This document shows positions 50,585 through 63,411 of a stretch of 64,000 bases of DNA, piece after piece; position 1 is the stretch's first letter; the number at the start of each line of letters is the position of its first letter. This DNA is from Trachelipus rathkii. Lineage: Eukaryota; Arthropoda; Malacostraca; Isopoda; Trachelipodidae. The notes under the pieces were generated by a model that searched no databases, was not told the origin of the DNA, and worked only from the letters and a program-made list of their open reading frames with translations. The position numbers were made by a program, and so were the translations under genes. The stretch is from NCBI GenBank assembly GCA_015478945.1, contig JABUQX010014772.1, positions 17,501-81,500 of the forward strand, given 5' to 3'.

Positions 50585-53570
50585 CACAGGCGTGCTTTCT
50601 TTTGACTTTACCAACATCTAATGCGCTTTGCCCACTCTAACTCTTGCATCCATGGAGATAACTACCTCTCTAACTCACTAAACTTAATTATGCTCTGTCG
50701 TCTGAAGACCAGATGGCATAAGAATCATCCTTCAACTCGTTAATATATCCAACTATAACTCTATTTTATAATTTCCGTTTGAAGGGTGGAGTATGTGCCT
50801 ATGTAAATATTTAAACATCCTGTAACACGTTCGAGAATCTCGAATCTCCTAACTATGATGTTCTGTGCCCTTCACTTTCTTATTCTACTAACAATATTCT
50901 TATGCTTCTTTTACTTTCTCTAAACAGAACAGATTTTCATGCCTTTTTTGATACCTTACTACTCTCATGCAGGGACTGTTAATCTTCTGCATCAAAATAC
51001 TAGTCCTCTAGTTTAGGGATTTCATTGACACAAAACTGGACATTGCTGGGGTCCTTGCGTTACTGATTTGACGTGGGAAGGAAGCAGGAATCATTCAGTA
51101 TTCTCAACGACTACTGGAGCACTGATTAAATAACCTAACACATTACGGATCGTCCCTTACCGATCCTTGAACACACTTGACCTATGTTTCACCACTAGTC
51201 CTTCTCTCTATAATAACACACCTTCGCTTCCTATCGGCTAAATCCTTGACCACAAACGCTTATAAGTCACTTAATTTTTAATTACCTTTCTGGATCCAAT
51301 CTCTCCATCCTGCCCTATGGCGGTTTTTGGCACTTGAGTCGGGACCCATTGGGGGGGCATTGCGCTTCGCTTCTACGCCAACTCATACATTGAAGTGACT
51401 GCTCTTTACTCTTAAGAAGCTTCAGATTCTGCCGATAAAGTGGGACTGTAATTGTTAATGGGTATGAGCAGCTTCATTCTTCGTGGACTTAAAATCTTTT
51501 TCTCCTAAAAAAATCCATGGCTCGATCGTGCTATTTCCCTGCCATTCAGGCTAAGAGACAGTGCCTATCGAGTTTGGAAAAATTCTCGTTCTCCTATCAA
51601 TGTCGCTAATTCATTCAGCTAGAAATTCGTTGCAGGGATACACTCTTCGACGAGCAAAGCCGGCTTTCAAAAAAGCGAAAATGCGCTGACCTCCTTGGTT
51701 CTCCTACTGACAAATCTCTCTGGCCTCTTGCCAAAACATTTCTAACAATTTCTGTAAATCATCCGTTCCTCTCTTATTCGCTCTGATGATTCTGTTGTAA
51801 ACTAACTCCAAAACTGAAAAGGCCAATCATCTCTTTTGGCCCCCCCCCCCTTTCTCTTTGCTTTATATTCCTATCTCCTCTCAAATTTCCTTGCCTTTTA
51901 CTAGTCATTTCATTTGGTTTAATGCCAAGCTGAGATTAGTCCGAATCTAGAACGTTAGCGCGAAGGCGGTGCGCGTGCATTCCTCTCCGAGTTTTGAGGA
52001 AGTGTGTCCGTGCTGACCCCCACCCCTCGTTAACTAAATTCTCTATGCCTCAATACTAGCACTTTCCCTCAGTTGGAGTAGCATATCGTCAACTATTCCG
52101 AAAAATGATGCTTGCTTCTGATCTTCTACACTACTCACCATCATAGCTGCTCACTTGTATTCTTTCTAAGATCTTGAACACGTCCAAACTTCCACTTCTC
52201 TAGATCTATTGGAATCTCTTTCCTCCTTCTTTCTGCATTACAGAGCGGCTTCTGTGAGCTCTGAGAATTACTGGCAAATATACTCTTCCCTATTTAACAG
52301 CATTTACCTGGTTTCCGCCCTTAGAACCTACGGGAAGCACTTGCGTGGTGTGCTTGACATATCCAAAGCAGTTTACCGGCGGGTATGGCACGCGTCACTC
52401 TCTCTCAAAGTTCCCTCCCTTTGGTTTCCTTCTTCCTTTCCTTACTTTGTCCTAGCTTTCTTCTAAAAACCGCTCAATGTTGGCTTGTTTTGGTGATGGG
52501 CGCACTTCTTTTCTTCTCGTCAATAGTGGTTGTTCCTCAGGTTTATGTCTTATCTCCGTACTTATATCCCTGCTTTTCATCAATTATCTTCTCGACCTGC
52601 CAATATCTACTCATATCCACTCATATGCTCGATGATTTAACCTCTTCATTCTTCAACCTCATATTCAATCTTCGCTCCCTCTTTTAACTTCTTAGAATGC
52701 ATCTCGTCCTTAATCTTTTCGATTCTATTCTCGCTGATCTGAAAAGAAGAATTTCAGGGTGAGGTCGTCTCAAGCCTTTGAAATTTAATAGTGCGGAGTA
52801 AAAGGGTTTAAAGAGTCTATAAAACCCCGATAAAATGCTATCTTCTTCGTACCCGTCCTCAGTCCTCTCCTGTGACAATAAACATCCTTGCGCCCTTAAC
52901 ATAAACAAAAAAATGTTTTGAAAACCTGAAATCACAGTGGTTCCCTTGCTGGGGCGCCTCAAAAAACTGGGAGTTCTGTTTATAGCCATGCGAGACTTCT
53001 TTTTCCTTCTTCTCAGTTACTTCCAAACCATATACAAGGGTCTTCATCGCCCTTGTCATGAGTACTGCTTCTCATCATCTGTCGGGGGGCGCGAGGCTCT
53101 GTTCATCCGCTTTGGGATAGGTGTCGAGTCAAAGGACCAAAGACTTTAAACTGTCCTGTACTTCTAGTTTACTTGCACCCTTTATATGCCCTTTGCGGCG
53201 CGATTTTGGTGCTTTATCCCTTTTCGTATAGGTACTCGTAGAGCAAGATGCTCGAGGGAAACTATCCACTAGGTACCCACCTTTACGACCGCCCCTCCGT
53301 AGCACAAGCGGGTGCTGTGTCCGGCACTTGAGTTTTGTGTTGCATAAGTTAGATAACACCAGACTGTTCCGCTGCGCGTGCTTCTCTCGTTCTTTCCTCG
53401 CCACTCTGTATCTGTGGATTCTCTTCCCATCTTTGTGTTTACTACTCAATTTTATTTCCCTCACTTTAAAGCCTGAGCACTCTGCTGCTTCCATCTGCGT
53501 AATTTTGCGTTAGATGGTATTTTTGATGCGTTCAACCAACCCAATACGAATAGGTTCTTGCGTACTGAGC
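50585..53570 (+). mobile_element. Jockey/CR1-like LINE, degraded
   Basis: Decayed but ordered remains of a LINE with endonuclease then RT. Endonuclease text is visible near 50780-50985 (CAYVN, ENLESPNYDVLC, STNNILMLLLLSLNRTDF). RT text runs from about 51780 to 53480. The 3' end (53370-53560) matches the fragment at 36735. No frame stays open beyond about 120 codons. It interrupts the hAT-like shell. Confidence 0.75.
51780..53480 (+). pseudogene. LINE reverse transcriptase remnant
   Basis: Motif pieces in order: RVLRKCVRADP-like text at about 51990; LDISKAVYRRVWHASL at about 52355-52400 (family has D-I-S-K-A-F-D-R-V-W-H); SGCSSGLCLISVL-type (family Q-G-S-V-L-S-P) near 52530; KKLGVLFIAMRDFF near 52960; YKGLHRPCHEYC near 53030-53065. 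The terminal W-N-S-L-P / H-L-R region lies near 53405-53515. Stops and frameshifts every 50-150 bp show long decay or poor consensus. The Y-A-D-D box itself is not readable. Confidence 0.75.
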
Positions 53571-53599
53571 AGGCAGGTGACAACGTAAAAAAAAATAAA

Positions 53600-54740
53600 T
53601 GAAAAGTTCTAATAAGGAATCCTAAGCTAGCTGAAAACCCCACAAGAAATGGCACCTCCGACGGTGAAACACTTCTAGATATCGGCAATTAAACTAGCAC
53701 TAAACGGGAGACTGGCTCGCCTTGACAAAAACACCAAAACAAAGAACTCAAAAAAAAAAGAGACAGAGAATGATGGAAACGCCTTATCTGCAAACCCCTC
53801 GCAACAGCACTATAGTGACTGATGGTGCCTTTATCAGGCAAATAACCTTACTGAAGATGAGGATTTGGGATATGTTAGACTTTCGATAAAGATTCATCAG
53901 GCCCGACAATTGCTTCATGACAATCTCATATCACCTTCAAAGGAACACACCAGGAGAACCTCACTCGTAAAAACTGAAAGACTACACTTAAGGAGCACAA
54001 GATAATATTCAATTTGCAGGTCTGTGAAAGAGGAGCATGAGGGCTATACAAAAAAATGAGATTGCTGCCTACAGAAGAGAATCCTTTCATGGGCTGCATG
54101 AAAATGGGCCAAGGTTTTCTATATATCAGTGCTTGCAGGCATATAATTATCAGCACCTCCTTCATCAGTCGAAGAGAGCGCTATTTCATAGTGTAGGTTA
54201 GGTTAGAATGTAAAACACCCACCAAAAGAACAGTCTTCGCCAAGATACTAGTGAAACGATTAATGTTTTGCATTCACAATTTGTGAATTTTTAATGATAT
54301 AAGCTTTAGTGAATTTCAATATTTTTACTTTAATGTAGTTCACTTTAATATGTGAACCCAGACAGACGAAGTTGTCAGAAATGAGTTTCCTCCTCTTCAT
54401 TATCTTTCTATTCTTTATATTGTAGGCTAGTTAAAGAATCTTCTTGTAAATTGTAATCATGTTAAAAACATAAAAGCTAGTAGCTAAACTTTGTTAATAC
54501 TTACTTGAAAATGGAAATGAAATATTTTTTAAATAAACACAAACATAAAGTTATTAATATTATATTTCAAATTATTACTTGTCGCTTGAAGGTACTATTT
54601 TAATTTAGAAAATAAATACTTGGCACAAACCAAAATAGAAATATAAATGACTACAGTATTGTTTGTACAGCGGAATGCATTTGAGTGCCTAGCAGTGCAC
54701 AAATGTTTATCTTATTACCGTATTTATTTTATATAATCTA
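53600..54740. other. Internal sequence of the hAT-like shell, no gene recognised
   Basis: Better base balance than the surroundings. One minus frame (53926-54165) has no recognised domain. AATGTAGTTCACTTTAATAT and similar text are AT-rich. Confidence 0.4.
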
Positions 54741-54841
54741 AGATATCGGATCGTATCCGCTTACTCAGGTCCGCACCTAAAAAATAGCCCCGATCGGTAT
54801 CGGTTATCGGCCTCCTTTTCTGTATCGGTTACATCCCTAAC

Positions 54842-55425
54842 TTATTATACTACTAATATATATATATATACATACTATATATATAGTAATATATTATATC
54901 ACGCCAGACATCCGTCTCAATGATACAAAGCATACCATTCATCAACAGCCTCACTATTCCACACTACCGGGTCTCCGACTCACAACCAAAATTTATATAT
55001 ATTATATAGTATATATATATAATATATATCTATATAGTTATATATTATATTTATTATACTATATATATACATGTCATCGATCTTCAGTTACCAATATCGA
55101 TATTTACTGTATCGCGATCATAACAAAGTATCAGATTTTTCGCGCATTTCAACACTCGAACCCCAACAAATATCGACAAAAAAACCATAAAAAAAACATT
55201 ACGTGCTGCCGAAAAGTAAAATTTTACCATATACTTACATACGTATATATATCTATATATATAAGTATATATATATATATAACTATACCTGACTATATAT
55301 AAATATATAATATATATACTTATATATATATATATATATAAGTAATTTATATATATATAACTATATAATATATATATATACTATCATACTATTATATATC
55401 ATATATATATTATATATTCGTAGCA
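54842..55425. repeat. Degenerate AT arrays
   Basis: Broken AT at 54845-54895, 54992-55070 and 55225-55420, with 55070-55150 holding TACCAATATCGATATTTAC. Confidence 0.8.
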
Positions 55426-55654
55426 ATATATTTAAAAAAATTTATCTTGTTACTTCACATTTATACAAAAATTTAAATTGACTTTTCTTAATTTAATTAA
55501 TTAAGTTTGAAGGTTGTGATAAAATATCTTGATAAGCTATAAAAAAGAATTTTCATTCGATACCAAACATATTAATGAGCTATCAGATCAACCTACTTCT
55601 GTTTTTAATGTATCCAGGATCATTTTATGCCCTACAACATAAAGCCGGAAAATT

Positions 55655-56470
55655 TGCATTCTTTTTCGGTCCTATTCTGTTTACGACTCGTCAGTTTTCA
55701 TTTTTTTTTTTTTTCCGTTCTGTTTTTTGAAAATGCTATTGCTATGCTTAGACACGAAAAAAAGAGTATTTTCAGTGGTACACGGAATCTCCTTAAGTAG
55801 TAGCTTAGATAGCCATGACTTTTAAAAATCACTTTTGTGTAGAGAAACTTTATAGAGTTTAAATCTCATAAATTATGGAGTGTACCGTGACAAAACTTAT
55901 ATTACACTATTTTGAATCAGCGTAGTAAAGCCTTCAATTCATCAAATTGTTAAAAAAAAAAAAAACATTTTTTCCATAATTAAATATCTCAAAAGTCGAT
56001 ACTACAGGAAAAACACATTACATAATTTGAATCAGCCGTATAAGGACTTATTATGAAAATGTAAAAAAATACGCGGACAGGGGGGGACGTTCCATACCCC
56101 GTAGGGGAGGTGGGCGGAGGAACCCCCGCGGCACACCCAATACCAGAGTGGGGGTGTCCGAGACCCATCCGCCTCCCGGAGGGCGGGCGGGAAATAGCCC
56201 TACCCTTGCTCATCGCCCCCGGAGCCGGAAACCCCAGCACTCAGCCATCTTTGCGGTTTACCCTCTGGTATTCCTTTAAGTAAAAAAAAAAAAACAATTT
56301 AAAACTGACGGAGTTTTAAAACATAAAAGTCTCCTTATATTTTGAATCATGTCCCGTTACCACTGAAATTCATATTAGATTCCACCATATACTAGAAATA
56401 TAATTAAAAAAAAAACAAACAAAAAATTCAAAACTGACGGAGTCGTAAAACAGAAGAGGTCCGTCTTTTT
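55655..56470. mobile_element. Fold-back element with GC-rich core (copy F)
   Basis: The left outer arm CGGTCCTATTCTGTTTACGA (about 55659) pairs with the right outer text TCGTAAAACAGAAGAGGTCC (about 56441). Inner arms carry a diverged GGAAAAACACATTACATAAT plus GAATCAGC, matching the arms of the elements at 9022 and 39595. The core is GC module F. Confidence 0.6.
56071..56285 (-). repeat. GC-rich module, copy F
   Basis: GGAACCCCCGCGGCACACC, then GAGTGGGGGTGTCC, and CGCCTCCCGGAGGGCGGGCG. It ends GCGGTTTACCCTCTGGTATT, the reverse of the opening seen in copies B and H. Highest GC of the set. Confidence 0.75.
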
Positions 56471-57740
56471 TTTCGGAGCTTTATTTTTTTATCTTTTATT
56501 GAACATTTGAACATATAAATATTTAAAATATCACGATAATTCTGAATTTGACACAAATTTAAAAAAAAATTTTGACAGCCATAGATCGCAACATATGAAG
56601 TTTTATAGTTTTCAGTACTACTTATTATACGTAAATGATTAGTCACCCTCTGATGCTACATAATTACCTCAATTTGTGCTTTCTTTATACTCTAGCTACT
56701 TTTTTTTATAACGCAAGATAACTTTACTAAATTCGAAAAATGTTGAAAATTCTTTAATTTTCAGAAAAAAAATCAGAATTTGAATCTACGAATGAACTAC
56801 ATTAGGTCAGTCAAAATGACAAAGGTTAACACGATTCATTCAGATTTTTCTTTTTTTCGAAAGAATTGAATTTGGGAAGGGAGGAAAATCTATAAGGTCA
56901 AAAAACTTAAAAAATTCATTTATCTAACCCCACTGATCTTATTTTAAAATCAGAACTCTTGAACCAGAGCCGGAGCTTGAGCTTGAGCATGAAAAAAAAT
57001 TACCAGCTCCAAAAACATTTCTCAAATGTTCTGTAATTATGTTTTAACAAAGCGTTACAAAAATTATAGATTCAAATTCACAATTCGGTATACTTTAATT
57101 TCGATAATCAAATTTTTGTTATGTAAATTAACTGTTCAAACTACAGACTCAAACAAACATAGATCCTAATTTAAATATTCACGTCATAAACCATTAAGCA
57201 TATAAATTGTGAACCTCACTTATAATTAAGAAACCTCACAACACACCTCGAAGGAACGACAATGTTTACTAATTCCAACTCGGATTACTAGCTATTGGAC
57301 AGAAGGGGTGAGAAATTAGGGGTAAGAGATGGAGGAGAATGGGGGATACTTGTGATACCGGAGTAGGAGTACGTTTTAGTTTTGTTTCTGAGAGCGGATC
57401 TTACCCATGAAGGATGTATACCATCTCTCCAGGCAGACAAAATATTGCATTTAAGGTCACCACTATTTCAAAACAAGTAAACCAATTGCAATGAGAGTTC
57501 GTGGTGTTCTCCAATGACGACTAAAGATTTATTCATTGTTTTTGAGAGCATACTTTACCAACGAAAGGCATGTGCCGCACACTCATGAAGAAAAAATACT
57601 TCTCATATCCTCCTAATTAGCTCATGGCAACTCAACTACTCGCCCAGAGAGGTCGCCAAGTTCTACACACACATCTTTTGTAAAATTTTACTTTTCGGCG
57701 CACTAATTTTTTTAGAGTTTATTTTCGATATGTTGGGTTC
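56471..57740. other. AT-rich stretch without recognised genes
   Basis: Includes a short GGAGCTTGAGCTTGAGC run near 56970. No gene or named repeat recognised; no long frame. Confidence 0.45.
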
Positions 57741-57769
57741 GATCTAAATCGAAATCGATACTTGTTTAA

Positions 57770-57808
57770 TATATACATAAAATATATATATTGTAATATA
57801 TATACATA

Positions 57809-57855
<47 letters not shown>

Positions 57856-57925
57856 ATATATATATAGTATATATATATATATATTATAATAAGTATAATA
57901 TATATATATATATATATATATATGG
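57770..57925. repeat. Degenerate AT array
   Basis: Broken AT tract preceding the second MITE copy. Confidence 0.85.
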
Positions 57926-57929
57926 TAAT

Positions 57930-58160
57930 ACTGTAGACAGCGACCCACACATTTTGAGAACGAAAATTTTCTAAGTTCAAAAAAATTTCTAAGTCAGAAA
58001 GTTAAGTAAGTTAGTTTTTAAGAAAATCTTAGTGCAGGCTTCGATTTATGCAGAAGCTCACTAATTTTATTAAAAAAACTTATATTTATGAACTTAGAAA
58101 TTTTTTGAACTTAGAAAATTTTAGGTCTCAAAATGTGTGGGTCCCTGTCTACAGTATTCA
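57930..58160. mobile_element. MITE with long inverted ends, copy 2
   Basis: TACTGTAGACAGCGACCCAC on the left and GTGGGTCCCTGTCTACAGTA on the right. The interior is nearly the same as 44520-44775, with CTAAGTTC/GAACTTAG motifs. Confidence 0.85.
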
Positions 58161-58171
58161 CCGTATATAAT

Positions 58172-58215
<44 letters not shown>

Positions 58216-58241
58216 ATATATATTATATTATATATATATAT

Positions 58242-58283
<42 letters not shown>

Positions 58284-58285
58284 TA
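58160..58285. repeat. Degenerate AT array
   Basis: Broken AT tract between the MITE and composite repeat copy 3. Confidence 0.85.
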
Positions 58286-58382
58286 GTGATGCAAATCCAA
58301 ATGGTTTGAGATTTATAGAGTACGAATAGATTGTTGCGAATAGATGTTCCAAAAGTACTCATTTTTGGATTTATTGTTTTTT

Positions 58383-58625
58383 GGGGTCATTCACTAACGA
58401 ATACCCCGGTAGTCCGCCCCGATTCAAGAGTCGGGTCTTCTGCGGCCTCTAGGTTGGACTGAGGGGGGACAATCCCCCCCTCCGGGATCGGCTCCGGAAC
58501 CCCCGCCTTTGTCTTTGGGTGTCGCGGGGTCCTCCGACCATCCCCTCGGGTATGAAACGTCCCCCCTCCGTCCCCCATCGGCTCGAAGCCCCTAAAAAGG
58601 AAATAAAAACTTTTAGGGGCTCGTT
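58383..58625 (+). repeat. GC-rich module, copy G
   Basis: GGAACCCCCGC at 58496-58506, loop CTTTGTCTTTGGGTGTC, then GCGGGGTCC. The stem has lost a few bases. Flanked by GGCTCGAAGCCCCTAAAAAG and the GTGAGTCA motif seen beside copies C and E. Confidence 0.75.
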
Positions 58626-58687
58626 GACTCACTGTACCGTAAAATTAGACCCTAAACTTTACTGACTGTTAGTAGCTGCGAGAAGAT

Positions 58688-58751
58688 AATATATAATAAA
58701 TATATATATATTATATAATATATATATATAAATATTATATATTATATATAT

Positions 58752-58818
<67 letters not shown>

Positions 58819-58830
58819 TATATATATATA
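58688..58830. repeat. Degenerate AT array inside copy 3
   Basis: Broken AT tract at the equivalent position to those at 46374 and 49258. Confidence 0.85.
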
Positions 58831-59475
58831 CCTCACGGAAAAAATTTAAACCACTGCTACAACTGTTTTGACTAAAATCAACGTACATTGATACCTTTGT
58901 TACTGTTACATGTTGTACAAAAATAAAAACAATGCTAAAAAAAAACTAGCAAACTGCAATCGTTTTGGCATATATCAAACAAATCGCTTACATTCATTTC
59001 TAAACTTACTCTGACAACTCCATTTAGCACTACCGACGAATATAAAGTTTGAACCAATACTGATCCGATTGTTTGTTACAGTGTTGCCAACTAAAAATAT
59101 CAGAAGCACTACATTTTTATTAAAAAAAGTCAAAAATTGCCAATATTTGTATGAAAAAGCAATAGACGGCTTCAAAAAATCAGTCAAAATAAGAACACGC
59201 GTTTAGTTAAAATTTTGGCACTAAAGTAGCAATAAACGCACTAGATCTATTGCAAATTGCACCAAATTGGCAACACATTTTATCATATCTAATACAAATA
59301 ATCGATTTACAACTAATCGATTTAATATTACAATATCAATGTATCGTTAATTCCCATAAAATATCGACTGGACTTAGTTTTTATTTTTTTTGCTGCCAAA
59401 ATGTAAAATTAAGCCCACATCTTTTATTCCTAAATATACCGTCGAAATGAAGTAGAAAGTTTTTAAAATACATTA

Positions 59476-59564
59476 CATATATATTATATAATATATATAT
59501 ATATATATATACAGATTATATATATATATATATATATATAAATATATATACTATAATATACATT

Positions 59565-59602
<38 letters not shown>
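59476..59602. repeat. Degenerate AT array
   Basis: Broken AT tract before the fold-back element. Confidence 0.85.
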
Positions 59603-59603
59603 G

Positions 59604-60918
59604 GCCAGTCTCCAGATTAGCTGACACCTGTATCTAAAAAAATTCGATAGCTACTTAATGAATGCATTTTTGAAATAAACGAACATTTTAATGCAAGAAA
59701 CCAAAAAAAAATATTTTAATAATTATTAATTACATTCCTAAATAAAATTAGGTCAGCCTTCAGAAAGCTACATGCTTGTAACTAAAAAACTAGAACAGCT
59801 ACATGAAAATAAATAACATTTTTGTAATCAGGAGACATTTTTATGGATGAAATTAAAAAAAATAACGATTTTAAAAAATTTAAAATTCTTAAAAATATTG
59901 CAAAACTGTATGATAATTATTGTTTTTGAGAATTACTTAGGAGCGCCAGTTGCCAAAAGTTGATTTTTTTTTAAACTAAACGAAACCCCAGGGTAAACCA
60001 CAAAGGTGGACCGAGTCTGGGTTTCTCGGACTCCCGGGGGACGACGGGGGGACTTCGTCTCCCCTTTGTCCCACCGTTGGCTCAAACACTCTAAAAAAAA
60101 TTATAAAAAAATTAACATTTTCTCTAGAGCATGATAGAAAAAAATAATTTTTGGCATCTCTTGCGCTGCTCCTAATGCAGAAACGGAAACTTACTCAGAG
60201 CGTACTCTGCCAGACCTAAGATGATACTAATATTTAAGGTGTTATTAATAAATATTAGAATAAAATACATTTTTTTTAAAGTTTCACCCATGAAATTGCT
60301 AGCTGAATTCAAAAATGTTATTTATTTTCCTGTAGCTGTTATAGTTTTTTAGATACATGCATGTTGCTTTCTTAAGTCTGACCATAAAATTATTTAAAAT
60401 AACATCATACGCCTGGCAGCAAAAGGCCAAACTAAATATTTTTCTTGTTACCCATTAAAATATCGTTTTCTTTATATCATTTTGATATTTTAGAGTTAAC
60501 TTTAAAAACCATGATTTTTATATATTTTTTATAATTAACTTAAAAAGTTTTTATATTTTTAAAAATTATTTCACGAGCACTCACGGGTCGGGGGGTACGG
60601 GGGGCGGATAGATTACCCTTGTGTGCCATGCATTTACGTAAATAAATTAAAAAAATAATAATTTTTTTCATTCCATCTCATGCAAGCAGTACTTTTCAAG
60701 ATATCTGCCGAGCCTAATAATATTGGGGGGTTCACGTCTCAGAAATGGGGGAACGCAAAAATTGTCGTACATCAAAACATTTATTATTTTTTTTCCTTAT
60801 CGCACTTCATTTTATTTACTTTCCTGCAATAAAATGTTCTTGATTTCAAAAATGTATTCCGTTTTCATGTAGCTATTGTAGTTTTTAAGTTACAAGTGTC
60901 AGCTAATCTGGAGGCTGA

Positions 60919-60920
<2 letters not shown>
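59604..60920. mobile_element. Fold-back element with nested inverted repeats and GC-rich core (copy H)
   Basis: Ends are inverted: GCCAGTCTCCAGATTAGCTG on the left and CAGCTAATCTGGAGGCTGAC on the right. A second, inner pair is AGGTCAGCCTTCAGAAAGCT (59751) with GCTTTCTTAAGTCTGACC (60370). Arm text also repeats the GTAGCT and ACATTTTTG motifs. The GC module lies at 59985-60098, off-centre. A separate GC patch at 60575-60625 (CGGGTCGGGGGGTACGGGGG) ends in GTGTGCCATGCATTTA like the one near 10390. Confidence 0.8.
59985..60098 (+). repeat. GC-rich module, copy H
   Basis: Short version like copy A: ACCCCAGGGTAAACCACAAA, GGGGGACGACGGGG, then TGTCCCACCGTTGGCTC and CTCTAAAA. Lacks the hairpin. Confidence 0.7.
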
Positions 60921-61152
<232 letters not shown>

Positions 61153-61800
61153 CCATCGATACCTTAGTTATAAAATGAGTTTGTAAGGTTGGTTTTAAGG
61201 TTTATTTATCTTTGAAATCTTTTTAAATTGTTTTGGTAATTAATTAGGGTAATGTGACAGAATATCGATTTTTTTCGATAATCGTTTTTTTTTCATGTTT
61301 TTCCTGCCCATGCTTGATGACGTAAACATCGTTGCGATATATAATGCTTTTGGTTTAGGTCCGAAAACTAGTTAAGGTTATGAAAAGATTTGTTAAATAG
61401 ACACGGATTTACTGTGTATACTTTCAATCCAAAACTTATCTTAACCTAAACTTAATGGGTCTTAAACCAAATTTGGATCATGTCGTTTATCTGCCTCCAC
61501 ATCCATATACATATCGATTGCATGGATTCGAACACATTTCTTTAAAGTGAAATAAAACTGTGAAGAGTCAAATTTAAACAATAGTAATTAAACAACTTCA
61601 AACCTTTAAAAATATTTAAAACTAGTTTTAACTCAAAATAACCTTACTTAACGTATCATAACCTCACTTAGGGTAATTTTTTTTTATATTTATAATTTAA
61701 TTCACTTTGCATTGTTTAAAAAAAAAACACACGCTCTGGTGTACATTTTGTTAGATAAGGAATGTTCTAACAAAAATTTACTTAAGTTTAACTTGTATAT
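61153..61800. other. AT-rich stretch without recognised genes
   Basis: Contains several TTAACCTAAACTTA / AACCTTACTTAA motifs. No gene recognised. Confidence 0.45.
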
Positions 61801-61804
61801 ATAA

Positions 61805-61950
61805 AAGCTCACACCTCACGGGCATAGCCCTATTCTAGGAGGGGAACTTCTCTACGTAATTTCTACTTAGGATCCGGATCAGGATTCGAACCCGCGACCT
61901 TGCATTGCGACTCCGTCGCTCTACCGTTTGAGCCACGGAAGCAGATAACC
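61805..61950 (-). mobile_element. tRNA-derived SINE or tRNA pseudogene
   Basis: On the minus strand: GCTTCCGTGGCTCAAACGGT, with A-box TGGCTCAAACGG, then GGTTCGAATCC as a perfect B-box about 33 bp later. The D-arm GCTC/GAGC pairs. The anticodon arm does not pair well and the acceptor side does not close (GCTTCCG has no CGGAAGC partner), so a working tRNA is unlikely. About 70 bp of body follows. Unrelated in detail to the SINE at 4531. Confidence 0.65.
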
Positions 61951-62331
61951 GATATGAGCCCCAAATTTTAACCTTAAAAAAAAGTAGTAAAATTTTTTTT
62001 TTCATTTGGCATAGTTGCATAAGTTGTTTATCGAAATAATGATTATCGTTCAAAATAAATCGATTATTTTTACGCTGTGTTAATCTCAACAATTAAAATT
62101 ATTTTCAATTCAAAAACATTTTTTTAATTAAGCATCTAAAACATCTTTTAACATTTTTCTAGCACTACTTGTTAGTATAACCTAACCTGCGAAAATAAAA
62201 AAGCTAATTTAGCATTAAATTGCAAAAAATGCTAAATCTAGCATTTTTGCAAGTTTATTTTTATTAAAAATAATTTAATACAATTTAATCATAAACCATA
62301 AAAGTTCCTATTAAATTTATGAAACGGAAAC

Positions 62332-62335
<4 letters not shown>
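61951..62335. other. AT-rich stretch without recognised genes
   Basis: Includes AAAAATGCTAAATCTAGCAT near 62226. Nothing else seen. Confidence 0.45.
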
Positions 62336-63125
<790 letters not shown>

Positions 63126-63169
<44 letters not shown>

Positions 63170-63263
63170 TAATATATAATTATATATATATATATATTAA
63201 TATATATATATAAAAATATAATATATATATATATATAATATATAGATATATAATATTATATTA

Positions 63264-63308
<45 letters not shown>

Positions 63309-63317
63309 ATATATATA

Positions 63318-63359
<42 letters not shown>

Positions 63360-63410
63360 TTATATATTATATATAATATATATATTATTATTATTATTAT
63401 TATTATTATA
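63126..63410. repeat. AT microsatellite plus (ATT)n
   Basis: AT arrays to 63385, then eight or so ATT units at 63385-63410 that adjoin the LINE below and probably are its 3' tail. Confidence 0.9.
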
Positions 63411-63411
63411 C

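Larger units (their letters stand above)
49963..54840. mobile_element. hAT-like element relic hosting a LINE
   Basis: The left end TAGATGTACGATAGTATTCT and the right end, read inverted as TTAGGGATGTAACCGATACA, both lead into ATCGGTTATCGG-type subterminal repeats (49980-50050 and 54745-54835). A TAGGGATGTAACGATAC-like terminus is typical of a hAT group. No transposase is recognisable in 50050-50440 or 53600-54740. AT arrays flank both sides, hiding any 8-bp duplication. Confidence 0.5.
58285..59445 (-). repeat. Composite repeat, copy 3 (inverted)
   Basis: Reverse complement of the right half of copies 1 and 2: AAGTTTGAACCAATACTGAT (59046), TTTTGGCATATATC (58964), AATCGATTTAATATTACAAT (59315), CGCAGCTACTAACAG-type text at 58665-58680 read inverted, and GC module G at the left. 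It lies 8.5 kb from copy 2 in opposite orientation. Confidence 0.7.

Noticed and set aside
52684..53494. Minus-strand ORFs of 101 and 121 codons
   Set aside because: Antisense to the LINE RT remnant, whose motifs read on the plus strand.
61805..61950. Functional tRNA gene
   Set aside because: A- and B-boxes are good but the acceptor and anticodon stems do not pair; a SINE head or pseudogene fits better.
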